From assembly GCA_910575555.1 (NCBI GenBank), contig CAJTFX010000035.1:1-45082 (forward strand): 45,082 nt of DNA. Direction: 5' to 3'. The notes beneath the pieces are model-generated. The model saw nothing but the letters and a program-made list of their open reading frames with translations, searched no databases and was not told where the DNA came from. Position numbers and translations under genes: made by a program. Source of the stretch: Lachnospiraceae bacterium (lineage in GTDB: Bacteria > Bacillota > Clostridia > Lachnospirales > Lachnospiraceae). Positions 24,057 through 32,654 of the stretch are shown here, in pieces. Numbering within the stretch: position 1 is the first letter of the stretch; the number at the start of each line of letters is the position of its first letter.

Positions 24057-25731
24057 GACAGCGGACAGGTATAGAAAGAACTATGTTAAAACAAAGAAAA
24101 CTGACAAAGTATATCAGGTTGGAGATTATTTAAGGCTATCGGTGGACAGTGACTATACAGGGAGCGACTCCTTAGAAAATCAAAGAAAGCTGGCACAGGA
24201 ATATATAAGTAGACGTCCTGACCTGAATATAGTAAGAGAATATGTTGATGATGGGAAAACAGGAACAGATTTTTCACGTCCGGCATTTAGCCGGATGATA
24301 GCAGATATGAAAGCAGGAATCATTGACTGTGTGATTGTCAAGGATTTATCCCGGTTTGGAAGGGAGTACATAGAAGCCGGCAATTATATTGAGAAGGTAT
24401 TTCCGTTCTTAGGTGTGCGCTTTATATCCATTGTTGACAGGTATGATAGTGCTGATGCAGATTGCAGCAGAGAACTTTTGCTTATTTCTCTTAAAAACCT
24501 TATGCATGAGATGTATGCAAGGGATATTTCCAAGAAAGTAGGAAGCACCTTTCGGACGAAACAGGAAAAAGGGATGTTCTATCGCAGTGCTACGATTCCT
24601 TATGGATATAAGATGAATGGAAGTGGTACGAATTATATGATCTGTGAGCAGACAGCTCCGATTGTACGGGAGATATTTAAACAGTGCGGCGAGGGGATTT
24701 CTAATTATGCAATAAGCCGATGGCTGTATGATAACCATGTTTATACACCACAGCAATATGCTTCGACAGGCAGTGTATATAGGAAGCCGGAAGAAGAGCT
24801 GAAAATATGGCATTGTTCTACAATTAAGCGGCTTCTGGAAAACCCTGTTTATATCGGAAGGGTTATAAGACATCAATCAGAGCAGAGCTTTTTTGCGGGG
24901 AAAAAGGCAAGTCCAGTACCGGAACAGGAGCAGATTGTTATTGAGAATAACCATGAACCGATTATTGAAAAGTCGATGTTTGAGATTGTCCAGAAGATAC
25001 TAAGTCAGACAAAGGATAAAAAAACCGAATCTGCCTGTGAACGCCAAACGGTTGTATTTGAGAGAAATATATTTCAAGGGAAGCTGTTCTGCGGCTCTTG
25101 TAAGGCAAATATGGTCAGGGTAGGCGCTTATCGCTCTGTCAATGGGGTAAAGGAGCAATACAAGATTTTTAAGTGCAGTACTCATAGAAATCACTGCGAT
25201 TTATGTGATACAAGGTGGATTGCAGAGGACTTGCTGTGTGATATTCTGTATGGCACGATACGCAGGCATTTGAGTTTGATAAAAGGGATAAAGAAAAAGA
25301 TAGAAAAAGATATTCGTTATTCCTTTGAAGAAAATCTGAAACAGACAGAATGGAAAAGACAAAAGATTGTGAGTACAAAGAACCTATTGGAGCAAGAGTA
25401 TATGCAGAAATATTCAGATTATGCGGAAGGAAGTATCTCACAGGCGGCATTTCTGCAATATAAAAGTACCTATCATGAGAAAATAGAACTATGCGGGAAA
25501 CAGGAGAATGTTTGTACTAAAGAGGTAAAAGGGATAAAGAAGTGTCAGGCGGCTTTGCAAAAACTATTGTCGGACTGGCTTTGCTTTCAGAATACAAGGA
25601 AATTGACGGAAACAATGGTAGAAATCTGTGTTGACAGAATAGAGCTTTTTACTGATAACCGGGTGGAAATAAAGTTAAGGTATCAGGATTGCTTTTCGGT
25701 TCTTGATAGTTGGATGCAAAAGTCCAGCTAA
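24049..25731 (+). CDS. Large serine recombinase 2
   Basis: 560 residues. The catalytic serine is Ser31 in DYLRLSVD, after a longer basic N-terminal arm than in its neighbours; the resolvase motif KDLSRFGREY is present. The recombinase domain lies at about 190-310, and the zinc ribbon has LFCGSCKANM with a distal HCDLC. A coiled coil is at about 420-500. It starts inside the end of recombinase 1 (translational coupling). It is followed by ~100 nt of A/T-rich DNA and then the IS110 insertion, which separates it from recombinase 3. Confidence 0.95.
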   Translation: MARTADRYRKNYVKTKKTDKVYQVGDYLRLSVDSDYTGSDSLENQRKLAQEYISRRPDLNIVREYVDDGKTGTDFSRPAFSRMIADMKAGIIDCVIVKDLSRFGREYIEAGNYIEKVFPFLGVRFISIVDRYDSADADCSRELLLISLKNLMHEMYARDISKKVGSTFRTKQEKGMFYRSATIPYGYKMNGSGTNYMICEQTAPIVREIFKQCGEGISNYAISRWLYDNHVYTPQQYASTGSVYRKPEEELKIWHCSTIKRLLENPVYIGRVIRHQSEQSFFAGKKASPVPEQEQIVIENNHEPIIEKSMFEIVQKILSQTKDKKTESACERQTVVFERNIFQGKLFCGSCKANMVRVGAYRSVNGVKEQYKIFKCSTHRNHCDLCDTRWIAEDLLCDILYGTIRRHLSLIKGIKKKIEKDIRYSFEENLKQTEWKRQKIVSTKNLLEQEYMQKYSDYAEGSISQAAFLQYKSTYHEKIELCGKQENVCTKEVKGIKKCQAALQKLLSDWLCFQNTRKLTETMVEICVDRIELFTDNRVEIKLRYQDCFSVLDSWMQKSS

Positions 25732-25850
25732 GAAATGTCAATAGGTAAAATGAAAAATGATTAAAAAGTTTTTTTCAAGCGGTTGATGTAAAAAAGGGTA
25801 ACTTTAATAAGCCCACCCCTATGGAAATTTTCAAGACTCATAAAAATTTG

Positions 25851-27185
25851 TTAAGCTGCGCTCTGTACCTTGTCAGGATGCGCTGCCAGATACCGTTTAC
25901 AGTGTTCCTGAGGAGTGATGACCTCAAACGGCTTATTGTCCCGGAGCATAGCAAAGATGATGTTGCATATCTTGTGCATCACAGCCCCGACAGCCACGTT
26001 TTTCTTCTTGGCTTTGCATTTGTCGGCATAATAGCTGTGGATGACCGGATTTACAGGCATCCCGCTGCCCTTGTCCACCTTAAGGTTATTGAGCGCCACC
26101 ATATGCAGGATGCGCCTGGCGAGGCTGGAACCCCTTTTTGACATATGTACCTTGTCCCCGTTGAACTTCCCGGACTGCTTTACGGCAGGGTCCAGGCCGA
26201 AGTAGGCATACAGCTTCTTCGGGGAAGGGAACAGGTCAAAAGAGCCCATTTCTGCGACCAGGACAACCGCGCTCATGAAGCCTACGCCGCGCAGTGACTG
26301 AAGAAGAAGGATACGGCCATAAACCGGACTGTCTTTCAGGCCATCAACAGTAGCATGGATTGCTTCCATAATTGTGTCAAGGCGTTTCTGGTACTCCCGG
26401 TAAGAGTCTATGTAGAGCCGGATGCGGACGGAATTGCTTTTCAGGGCCCGTCCAAAGATGGCGGCATCTTCCGCTGCAGTCCGCAGGGCATCATACCTGG
26501 CCAGGGCATACTTTTCCCCAAAACGTGCTGTGGAGCGGATTGTTTCCACCACCGTTTCCTTTGGGGCAGCAAGAAGATCCTCCGCAAGCGGGTAGGCGTC
26601 CAGGAGCTTTAAGGAAGTCTTGGTGGTGACCTTGCTGAACACTTTCCGGTATGCGGGAAATGACACTTTCAGCTCTGCAGTGAGCTTCAGGACGACAGCG
26701 GACTGCAGATCCTTGAAGTAGTAGTAGTCCCGGACCAGGTTACGCAGGTCGATGACCTCATCATCAGGGATGATGGAAACCTTCAGGGAAGTATCCAGCC
26801 CTACCCTGGCAGCTTTTTTTGAATCAAATTTATCATTATGTAGTTTCCTTACGTTCATATTTGTGCTATTCTTAGTAATGATAGGATTAATGACCGAGCA
26901 GTCAAAACCCTTATCACGAAGGAAGCACAGGAGTGGGATGTGGTAGATCCCGGTGGACTCAAGGAAGCAGCGGCTTTTAAGAGAATACGCCTCTTGTGCT
27001 TCCTTTATTTTTGCGACGGCAAGTTCCCGGGACTGGGGATCGGAATGAACGATCTTAAAAGGTTTCCCGGCAAGGGTGCCGTTTGGGAGCATGATGGACA
27101 TCCATGTGAAATCTGCCCCGACATCAAGCCCGACTGAGAGATAGGGGATGCTTTCCAGCATCTTAAGTACTTTTTGGTATTGCAT
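25851..27185 (-). CDS. IS110-family transposase (DEDD)
   Basis: 444 residues from ATG 27185 (AAAGGATAAAACC before it); an upstream extension of the frame into the non-coding part has no ribosome site. The N-terminal RuvC-like DEDD domain shows D21 in SVGLDVGADFTW, Glu in CFLESTGIYH and Asp in NDKFDSKKAA. The C-terminal Transposase_20 domain has LQSLRGVGFMSAVV and the serine-containing MSKRGSSLARR, which holds the candidate nucleophile. Family knowledge: these recombinases use a non-coding 'bridge' RNA from the same element to choose target and donor DNA. All key residues look intact. Confidence 0.94.
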   Translation of the reverse strand: MQYQKVLKMLESIPYLSVGLDVGADFTWMSIMLPNGTLAGKPFKIVHSDPQSRELAVAKIKEAQEAYSLKSRCFLESTGIYHIPLLCFLRDKGFDCSVINPIITKNSTNMNVRKLHNDKFDSKKAARVGLDTSLKVSIIPDDEVIDLRNLVRDYYYFKDLQSAVVLKLTAELKVSFPAYRKVFSKVTTKTSLKLLDAYPLAEDLLAAPKETVVETIRSTARFGEKYALARYDALRTAAEDAAIFGRALKSNSVRIRLYIDSYREYQKRLDTIMEAIHATVDGLKDSPVYGRILLLQSLRGVGFMSAVVLVAEMGSFDLFPSPKKLYAYFGLDPAVKQSGKFNGDKVHMSKRGSSLARRILHMVALNNLKVDKGSGMPVNPVIHSYYADKCKAKKKNVAVGAVMHKICNIIFAMLRDNKPFEVITPQEHCKRYLAAHPDKVQSAA

Positions 27186-27450
27186 GGTTTTATCCTTTCT
27201 GGCAGGTATCCATTTCCAGAAGGCGGATACACAACCTAGCGGCTTATACAGGTATAGCCTGGGGCTTCCCAACCAGCCAAAACATAAATCACCACCGAAT
27301 GGACTGACAGACTTAATTGGAGGTTTCACCAGCCGGAAGGCCGGTTCCCAAGGAGGCGTCGTCAATGATCCTGCCTCAGTGATTATACCTCTATATTTTG
27401 TCTGGTGCATTAAGGAAACCTCAGACATGGTAAAAATTTTTATCAATAAC
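27186..27450 (-). ncRNA. Candidate bridge RNA region of the IS110 element
   Basis: The ~260 nt upstream of the transposase start (minus-strand sense) contain no gene, and G+C-rich complementary stretches such as CCAGCCGGAAGGCCGG suggest a folded RNA. In IS110-type elements the bridge RNA comes from the non-coding end upstream of the transposase. The place is inferred from family layout; guide loops are not resolved here. Confidence 0.4.
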
Positions 27451-27561
27451 CTCTGATGGAAGGGGAACCCTCCTTCAGCTATTCATCAGATATGACTTTG
27501 TAACTTATTAACTTTATAGCTCTTGTGGCTATATCATTATTATACTAGGAGGTGTGATTTT

Positions 27562-29190
27562 ATGCTGTTTATGATTCTGGCACTGTATTTAAGGCTGTCA
27601 AAAGAAGATGGTGATATGGTTGATGAAAGCAATAGTATCACAAATCAAAGGCTCATTCTACGCAAGTTTGTGGAGCAAAAACCGGAATTTGCGGGTTTTG
27701 AGATAAAGGAATACATAGATGACGGATTCAGCGGTAAAAATTTTGAAAGACCGGGGGTTCAGGAACTATTGGAAGATGTAAAATCCGGTAAAGTGTCCAT
27801 TATCATTGTGAAGGACTTCTCACGCTTTGGAAGAAACCATATTGAAGTCGGTAATTACATTGAAAAGATATTTCCATTATTGGATGTTCGATTTATCGCT
27901 GTCAATAACAGCTTTGACAGCAAAGACTATAAAGGAACGACACCAGATATGGATGTTGCGTTTGAGAATCTGATGTATGATTATTTTAGCGAAGAAAACT
28001 CTGTTAAAATTAAAAATGACCTGATGGGAAGGCGTAAGAGAGGAAAATACCTTGCTACATTTGCGGCGTTTGGTTATAAAAAATCGCCTACTGACCATAA
28101 CCGTATAGTAATAGATGAGGAAGCGGCGGCTATTGTACGCATGATTTTTGAGAAGTATGCAGAATGTGGAATTAAGGCGGAGGTGGCGAGGCATTTAAAC
28201 CAGAAAGATATTCCTACGCCACAAATCTATGCAGTGAAAAGCGGCAGCACCTACCAATGGAAATATCAGGGCGAAAAAAAGGTGTGGAATGGCTCTATCA
28301 TAGGAAGAATTTTGAAAAATGAGATATATGTGGGAAATACAGTTTTTCACAAAAAGGAAACTATTGAGGTCGGTTCAAGAAGAACGAAATGCCTGTCGAA
28401 AGATGAATGGGAAGTCTGCGAAGGCACACATGAACCAATCATATCAAAGGAATTATTTGAATATGTGAACAGCATGGATGCCCGGACAAGCAGCATAAAA
28501 AAAATGGCAGATCGAGAAAATTTAGATAAGACGGTATATTGTGAGGGAGAAAAGAGAAAAAGGGGAAGTGCGGATTCGCCTGTTAAGGGATTGGTAAAGT
28601 GCGGTGGATGCAGACACAATATGCAGCGTCGAAGCAGATTAAATGCGTCTTATTATTGCAGATATTACTATGAAACGAAGCAGGAGGGATGTTGCCCGGA
28701 GAATGTCAAGGAAACGGAACTCATAGCAGTTGTTTTGTCAGCAATCAGGAATCAGGCAATGCTGGCAGGGGAAATGGGAAGGTTACAGGATTTATATAAC
28801 AATCAGTTCCAGGAGCGTGTCAAGGCGGATCAGGAGCAAAAGGAGCAGCTTCAGGAACAGATTCAAAAACTTACAGATAGCAATTTTTCACTGTATGAAA
28901 GCTATGCAAAAGGTGAGATTGATGCTGACTGTTTTTTACAGAAAAAAGAAAATAACAATAAGCAGATAGAAATATATGAAGCAGAACTTAGGGCTTGCCA
29001 TTCAAAAGAAACAGCAGTACCGGATGAAAAGTCTGATTTGTTAAACTTGTTAAAAGGAAAAGAAAATCTAACAGACCTTACAAAAGAGGTTGTCAGACAG
29101 CTTGTAGATGCGGTTTATGTATATGGCGGCAACCGGGTTGAGGTTGTCTTTAAGTTTCAGGACAAAAGCGTGGAAACATTGAAAAATTAA
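27562..29190 (+). CDS. Large serine recombinase 3
   Basis: 542 residues from ATG 27562 after CTAGGAGGTG. Catalytic Ser13 sits in LYLRLSKED; the motif KDFSRFGRNH follows in the resolvase domain. The recombinase domain is at about 170-290, with zinc ribbon KCGGCRHNM and distal CRYYYETKQEGC, and a coiled coil at about 395-480. It was probably co-transcribed with recombinases 1 and 2 before the IS110 element landed between them. It now needs read-through or its own promoter, such as the A/T-rich stretch at 27500-27545. Confidence 0.95.
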   Translation: MLFMILALYLRLSKEDGDMVDESNSITNQRLILRKFVEQKPEFAGFEIKEYIDDGFSGKNFERPGVQELLEDVKSGKVSIIIVKDFSRFGRNHIEVGNYIEKIFPLLDVRFIAVNNSFDSKDYKGTTPDMDVAFENLMYDYFSEENSVKIKNDLMGRRKRGKYLATFAAFGYKKSPTDHNRIVIDEEAAAIVRMIFEKYAECGIKAEVARHLNQKDIPTPQIYAVKSGSTYQWKYQGEKKVWNGSIIGRILKNEIYVGNTVFHKKETIEVGSRRTKCLSKDEWEVCEGTHEPIISKELFEYVNSMDARTSSIKKMADRENLDKTVYCEGEKRKRGSADSPVKGLVKCGGCRHNMQRRSRLNASYYCRYYYETKQEGCCPENVKETELIAVVLSAIRNQAMLAGEMGRLQDLYNNQFQERVKADQEQKEQLQEQIQKLTDSNFSLYESYAKGEIDADCFLQKKENNNKQIEIYEAELRACHSKETAVPDEKSDLLNLLKGKENLTDLTKEVVRQLVDAVYVYGGNRVEVVFKFQDKSVETLKN

Positions 29191-29226
29191 GGTTTTTATG
29201 ATATTATAAGGACAGGAGAATAGGAT

Positions 29227-30021
29227 ATGACAAATGAGCAGAAAAGGGAAGAGAAACAGAAGCTGCTTTTAGAACGCTTACAGGAAATGAGTTATTTTGA
29301 TGACGAATTTATGACAAAATGTCTGGAAGATTATCCCAAAGGGGTAGAACTGATGCTGCGCATTATTATGAATGATGCAAAGTTAGTTGTAAAAGAAGCA
29401 CAGGTACAGGCGGTAATAAAGAACCTGCAAGGGCGTTCTATCAGAATGGATGTTAAGACAAATGATGTGTCAAAGAAACAGTACGATGTAGAACTGCAAC
29501 GAGCCGACAGTGGGGCAAAGCCGAAACGTGCGAGATATAACAGCAGTTTAATGGATGCAAATTCCATTCTTCCGGGAGATGATACGGAAATGCTGGCGGA
29601 AACGTATGTGGTATTTATTACAGAGAATGATGTGCTTGAAGGTAATCTCCCGATTTATCATATTGACAGGACAATTCAAGAAACAGGGGCGTTGTTTAAT
29701 GATAAAGCACATATTATATATGTAAACGGAGAGATTAAAGATGATACACCATTAGGGCGGTTGATGCACGATTTAAGCTGTGCTGATCCAGACGATATGA
29801 ATTATAAGGAATTAGCAGACCGGGCAAGATATTTCAAGAAAGATGAGGAAGGACGAAAAATTATGAGTAAAATCATGGAGCAGCTTTTAAATGAAGAAAA
29901 AATTGAAGCAGCAAAGCGTATGCTGGAAAGAGGAAAAATGACAAAAGAGGAAATTGCAGAGGATTTAGATTTGCCATTGAGTGTAGTGGAAAGACTTGAG
30001 AATGATTTACAACTGGCATAA
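29227..30021 (+). CDS. PD-(D/E)XK nuclease family 'transposase' (PDDEXK_2-like)
   Basis: 264 residues; GGACAGGAG lies before ATG 29227. The nuclease core shows D75 in IRMDVKT and E89-x-Q91 in DVELQR, the substituted (D/E)xQ form usual in this family. Then follow RARYNSSLMDANSI and ETYVVFITENDV, both typical of the family. The C-terminal helices (about 205-260) contain an HTH-like EEIAEDLDLPLSVVERL. Such proteins are spread in many copies in gut Firmicutes. It lies between recombinase 3 and the ICE end, so it is carried by the ICE. DNA substrate and role unknown. Confidence 0.87.
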   Translation: MTNEQKREEKQKLLLERLQEMSYFDDEFMTKCLEDYPKGVELMLRIIMNDAKLVVKEAQVQAVIKNLQGRSIRMDVKTNDVSKKQYDVELQRADSGAKPKRARYNSSLMDANSILPGDDTEMLAETYVVFITENDVLEGNLPIYHIDRTIQETGALFNDKAHIIYVNGEIKDDTPLGRLMHDLSCADPDDMNYKELADRARYFKKDEEGRKIMSKIMEQLLNEEKIEAAKRMLERGKMTKEEIAEDLDLPLSVVERLENDLQLA

Positions 30022-30042
30022 TGAATTTTGCGGTGGATTGTG

Positions 30043-30079
30043 AAAGCAGGAACTCATGAAACGGAGAAATCCTGCTTTT
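30043..30079. terminator. Terminator near the ICE right end
   Basis: AAAGCAGGA (30043-30051) pairs with TCCTGCTTT (30070-30078), with T-rich sequence after it. It closes the ICE transcripts before the junction with spmA. Confidence 0.8.
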
Positions 30080-30164
30080 ATTATATTGATTTTCTTGTTT
30101 TGGTATTATTCAACAATAAGAGAAAGGAAAAAACCATTATTACAAGATGTTTTTCACAAAGTTC

Positions 30165-30190
30165 GTGTCACTAACTTGACACAAGGGGGT
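30165..30190. other. Inferred ICE right attachment junction (attR)
   Basis: GTGTCA-CTAACT-TGACAC (30165-30182) is a dyad directly before the point where clear SpmA coding sequence begins (GGGGGTTTAAAGGCAATGG). Serine recombinases usually cross over at a dinucleotide inside such a core, possibly one of the GG steps at 30185-30189. The matching left end is outside the window, so the exact core is inferred. Confidence 0.45.
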
Positions 30191-30544
30191 TTAAAGGCAA
30201 TGGAAGAAATGGGCCAATTAAACGGTCACAGCCAGATTGCCAGTAAAGACATGTGTACCTTCCTGATCCTGAACGTTTCTTCCTTTCAGTTGATTCCCGT
30301 TAATATGATTGCCTACCGCAGCCAGTACGGCTCTGCCAATCCCGCATCCATTTTAGGTCCCGCCATGATTGCCACCTTTTTTTCCACCCTGGCAGGAGTC
30401 GTATTCGCCAAATTTATGTATGCTCTGCCGCAAACACGCAAACACGCCCGTAACCCTAAGCTTCCCCCAAAGGAAATCCCCTCTACATACAGCCGCAGCC
30501 AGGCTGATTTATCCAAAAAGAAAAAAGGAGGTATCTTTCATTGA
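30184..30544 (+). pseudogene. spmA: spmA, 3' part (spore maturation protein A) cut by the ICE
   Basis: The frame from GGLKAMEEMGQLNGH through CTFLILNVSSFQLIPVNMIA and SANPASILGPAMIATFFST is the C-terminal nucleoside-recognition (Gate-like) half of SpmA, about 118 residues; the first half is missing. SpmA and SpmB act in spore-core dehydration in Bacillus and Clostridium. By chance the frame is open into the ICE end from ATG 30056, giving a chimeric reading frame with a new hydrophobic start (PAFIILIFLFWYY). A product from it would not be normal SpmA. Confidence 0.85.
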
Positions 30545-31065
30545 AAATCCTCCTTTTTTTATCAGACGCCATGATCCCGCTTTTGATTTTTTCCATTGTG
30601 GGATACGGACTTTTAAGCCATCATAATGTATACGATGATTTTATCAAAGGCGCCAAAGACGGCTTTCAGACGGTAATCGGCATTATGCCCACCTTAATCG
30701 GCCTGATGGTAGGAGTCGGAATCCTTCGGGCCTCCGGATTTCTGGATCTGCTGTCCCAGGCCCTGGGAGTCCTCACCGAGCCTCTTCATTTTCCGGCAGA
30801 ACTGGTGCCTGTTTCCATTGTGAAAATGTTTTCCTCCTCTGCAGCCACCGGACTGGTACTGGATATTTTCAAGGAATTCGGCCCGGATTCTTACTATGGC
30901 ACCATAACCTCCATCATGATGAGCTGCACCGAAACCATTTTCTACACCATGAGCATTTATTTTATGACCGCCAAAGTACAGAAAACCCGCTACACCCTGG
31001 CAGGCGCCCTTTTTACCACATTAGTCGGAACCATTGCCAGTGTTATTCTTGCGCAGATTATGTAG
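30541..31065 (+). CDS. spmB: Spore maturation protein B
   Basis: 174 residues from TTG 30541, overlapping the spmA stop, with AAAAGGAGG before it. Four or five membrane helices and the conserved stretches IGIMPTLIGLMVGVGILRAS and MMSCTETIFYTMSIYF identify it as SpmB. It normally works with SpmA in sporulation (spore-core dehydration). With the first half of spmA and the operon promoter separated by the ICE, expression may depend on read-through from the ICE end. Confidence 0.92.
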   Translation: MKILLFLSDAMIPLLIFSIVGYGLLSHHNVYDDFIKGAKDGFQTVIGIMPTLIGLMVGVGILRASGFLDLLSQALGVLTEPLHFPAELVPVSIVKMFSSSAATGLVLDIFKEFGPDSYYGTITSIMMSCTETIFYTMSIYFMTAKVQKTRYTLAGALFTTLVGTIASVILAQIM

Positions 31066-31122
31066 AAAAATCCCTCTGCCGCAGCAATTAAGATGAAATC
31101 TGCCAAATCTCTTTCATGAGGA

Positions 31123-32529
31123 TTATGCCCTGCCGTCAATTTTTTTCAAATACTGCTTTGTCTCCGCAGCAACCACGCCGCTCAGAGCAATAATCGCAAT
31201 CAGATTGGGAATTGCCATCAATCCGTTAAAGATATCTGCAATGGTCCACACTGCGGAAACCGTCATAAAAGGCGCTGCCAGAATACATAAAATATAAATC
31301 CGGCGGTATATATTCACTGCCTTCTGGTTTCCGTTTGTCAGATATTCCAGACATTTTTCGCTGTAATAATCCCAGCCGAGTATGGTGGTAAATGCAAAAC
31401 ATACCAGACAGCACATCAGGATAAAGGACGACACCGCCGGCGCAAAAGGCAGTCCAATCTGAAACGCCCTGGTGGTTACGTCCACACCCTCCAGACCGAT
31501 ATCCCAGGTTCCGGTAATTACGATCGAAAGACCTGTCATGGTACAGATAATCACTGTGTCAATCACGGTTCCCAGCATGGACACAAGGCCCTGGGAGGCC
31601 GGCTCGTCTGTCTGAACTGCTGCAGCAGCAATGGGTGCGCTTCCCAGACCTGCTTCATTGGAAAAAATTCCTCTGGCCACACCTTTCTGCATGGCCAAGA
31701 GCATAGCGCCCAGTGCGCCGCCTGCAGCAGCCCTAAGGCCGAATGCGCTCTGTACAATCGTAACAAAAGCCGCCGGAATCTCTTTGAAATGAAAAATTAA
31801 AATCAGCGCCGCAGCTGTAACATAAGTGGCCGCCATAAAGGGCACAAGCACCTGCGCCACCCCGGCAATTCTCTGAAGCCCTCCGATCAACACAAGGGCC
31901 ACACAGGCAGTCAGAATGATTCCTGCTATAATTACCGTCCAGGAATATTCTCTGCCCAACAGATTGACACTCCACTGATTCTCAGGATCAAAGAAGCTGT
32001 TCACTGCGCTGGTGATTCCATTAATCTGGGTAAAGGTTCCGATTCCAAGCACTCCCGCAGCAATACCGAAGAATGCAAACATTTTACCAAGCCACCGCCA
32101 GTTTTCACCCATTCCCCGTTCTATGTAATAAAAAGGGCCTCCCAAAATATGCCCGTCCTCCGCCACCACGCGGAATTTTATGGCAAGCAGACATTCTGCA
32201 TACTTTGTAACCGTACCTAAAATTGCTGCCATGACCATCCAAAACAAAGCTCCCGGCCCTCCGGCAACAATAGCAGTGGCAACGCCCACAATATTTCCGG
32301 TTCCAATAGTGGCAGACAATGCAGTGCAGAGGGCTCCAAATCCGGACACCTCTCCTTCTTCTCCGGCAGATTCATCAGAAATCAAATTTCTAACAGCCAG
32401 AGGAAGTCTGCGGAGCTGCAGCCCCCGCAGCCGAACCGTCAGAAAACAGCCCACCAAAAGAATCAATACAATCAGCGGAATTCCCCAAACCAGGTCGTCC
32501 ACTGTCTTTAAAAACGCATTAATATCCAT
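31123..32529 (-). CDS. Sodium:alanine/glycine symporter (AGCS family)
   Basis: 468 residues from ATG 32529 (GGGAGATG before it); an upstream in-frame start at 32601 lacks a ribosome site. It is a polytopic membrane protein with about 10-11 helices. The AGCS signature blocks are ATIGTGNIVGVATAI (residues ~70-85), FSNEAGLGSAPIAAAAVQTD (~290-310) and GWDYYSEKC near the C-terminus. It is expected to import alanine or glycine with Na+. It is convergent with spmB and likely single. Confidence 0.94.
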   Translation of the reverse strand: MDINAFLKTVDDLVWGIPLIVLILLVGCFLTVRLRGLQLRRLPLAVRNLISDESAGEEGEVSGFGALCTALSATIGTGNIVGVATAIVAGGPGALFWMVMAAILGTVTKYAECLLAIKFRVVAEDGHILGGPFYYIERGMGENWRWLGKMFAFFGIAAGVLGIGTFTQINGITSAVNSFFDPENQWSVNLLGREYSWTVIIAGIILTACVALVLIGGLQRIAGVAQVLVPFMAATYVTAAALILIFHFKEIPAAFVTIVQSAFGLRAAAGGALGAMLLAMQKGVARGIFSNEAGLGSAPIAAAAVQTDEPASQGLVSMLGTVIDTVIICTMTGLSIVITGTWDIGLEGVDVTTRAFQIGLPFAPAVSSFILMCCLVCFAFTTILGWDYYSEKCLEYLTNGNQKAVNIYRRIYILCILAAPFMTVSAVWTIADIFNGLMAIPNLIAIIALSGVVAAETKQYLKKIDGRA

Positions 32530-32586
32530 AGATTCATCTCCCTTTTCTCCAAACCTCTTCCTGCTCCCGGGTATCTGACTGTGCAG

Positions 32587-32654
32587 TACCCTGTGCTGCA
32601 ACTTCCCTTCCTAATCCAGATACCCTGTGCTGCAACTTCCCTTCCTAATCCAGA
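32587..32654. repeat. 34-bp perfect tandem duplication
   Basis: The unit TACCCTGTGCTGCAACTTCC CTTCCTAATCCAGA occurs twice end to end (32587-32620, 32621-32654). The second copy covers the last codons of the unknown minus-strand gene, so the first copy is a displaced copy of its end. Confidence 0.95.

Larger units (their letters stand above)
25835..27455 (-). mobile_element. IS110-family insertion element
   Basis: The element contains one transposase gene on the minus strand and ~250 nt of non-coding DNA upstream of it. Near the borders a 10-bp inverted pair is seen: ATAAAAATTT (25840-25849) and AAATTTTTAT (27434-27443). Exact ends are uncertain, since IS110 elements have no typical terminal repeats. 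It lies in the opposite direction to the recombinase genes, between recombinases 2 and 3. Confidence 0.72.
1..30187. mobile_element. ICE of Tn1549/CD1108 type, right part, integrated in spmA
   Basis: From the intron-split helicase gene to the truncated spmA, the gene content is that of one ICE: polyvalent protein, TTRAP-like protein, CD1108-type remnant, relaxase-MobC, XRE/sigma regulators, three serine recombinases. Type IV secretion genes are not in this window and should lie to the left. Cargo: BlaI-BlaR1-like pair and a two-component/ABC module. Scars (IS256 stub, KTR fragment, broken hydrolase) show internal rearrangement, so self-transfer is uncertain. Confidence 0.82.

Noticed and set aside
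25821-27137. Several plus-strand frames inside the IS110 transposase gene
   Set aside because: Shadows of the G/C-rich minus-strand transposase gene, without ribosome sites or motifs.
27186-27446. N-terminal extension of the IS110 transposase to 27446
   Set aside because: ATG 27185 has a good ribosome site and the family's usual start just before the DEDD domain; the extension lies in the non-coding end where a bridge RNA is expected.
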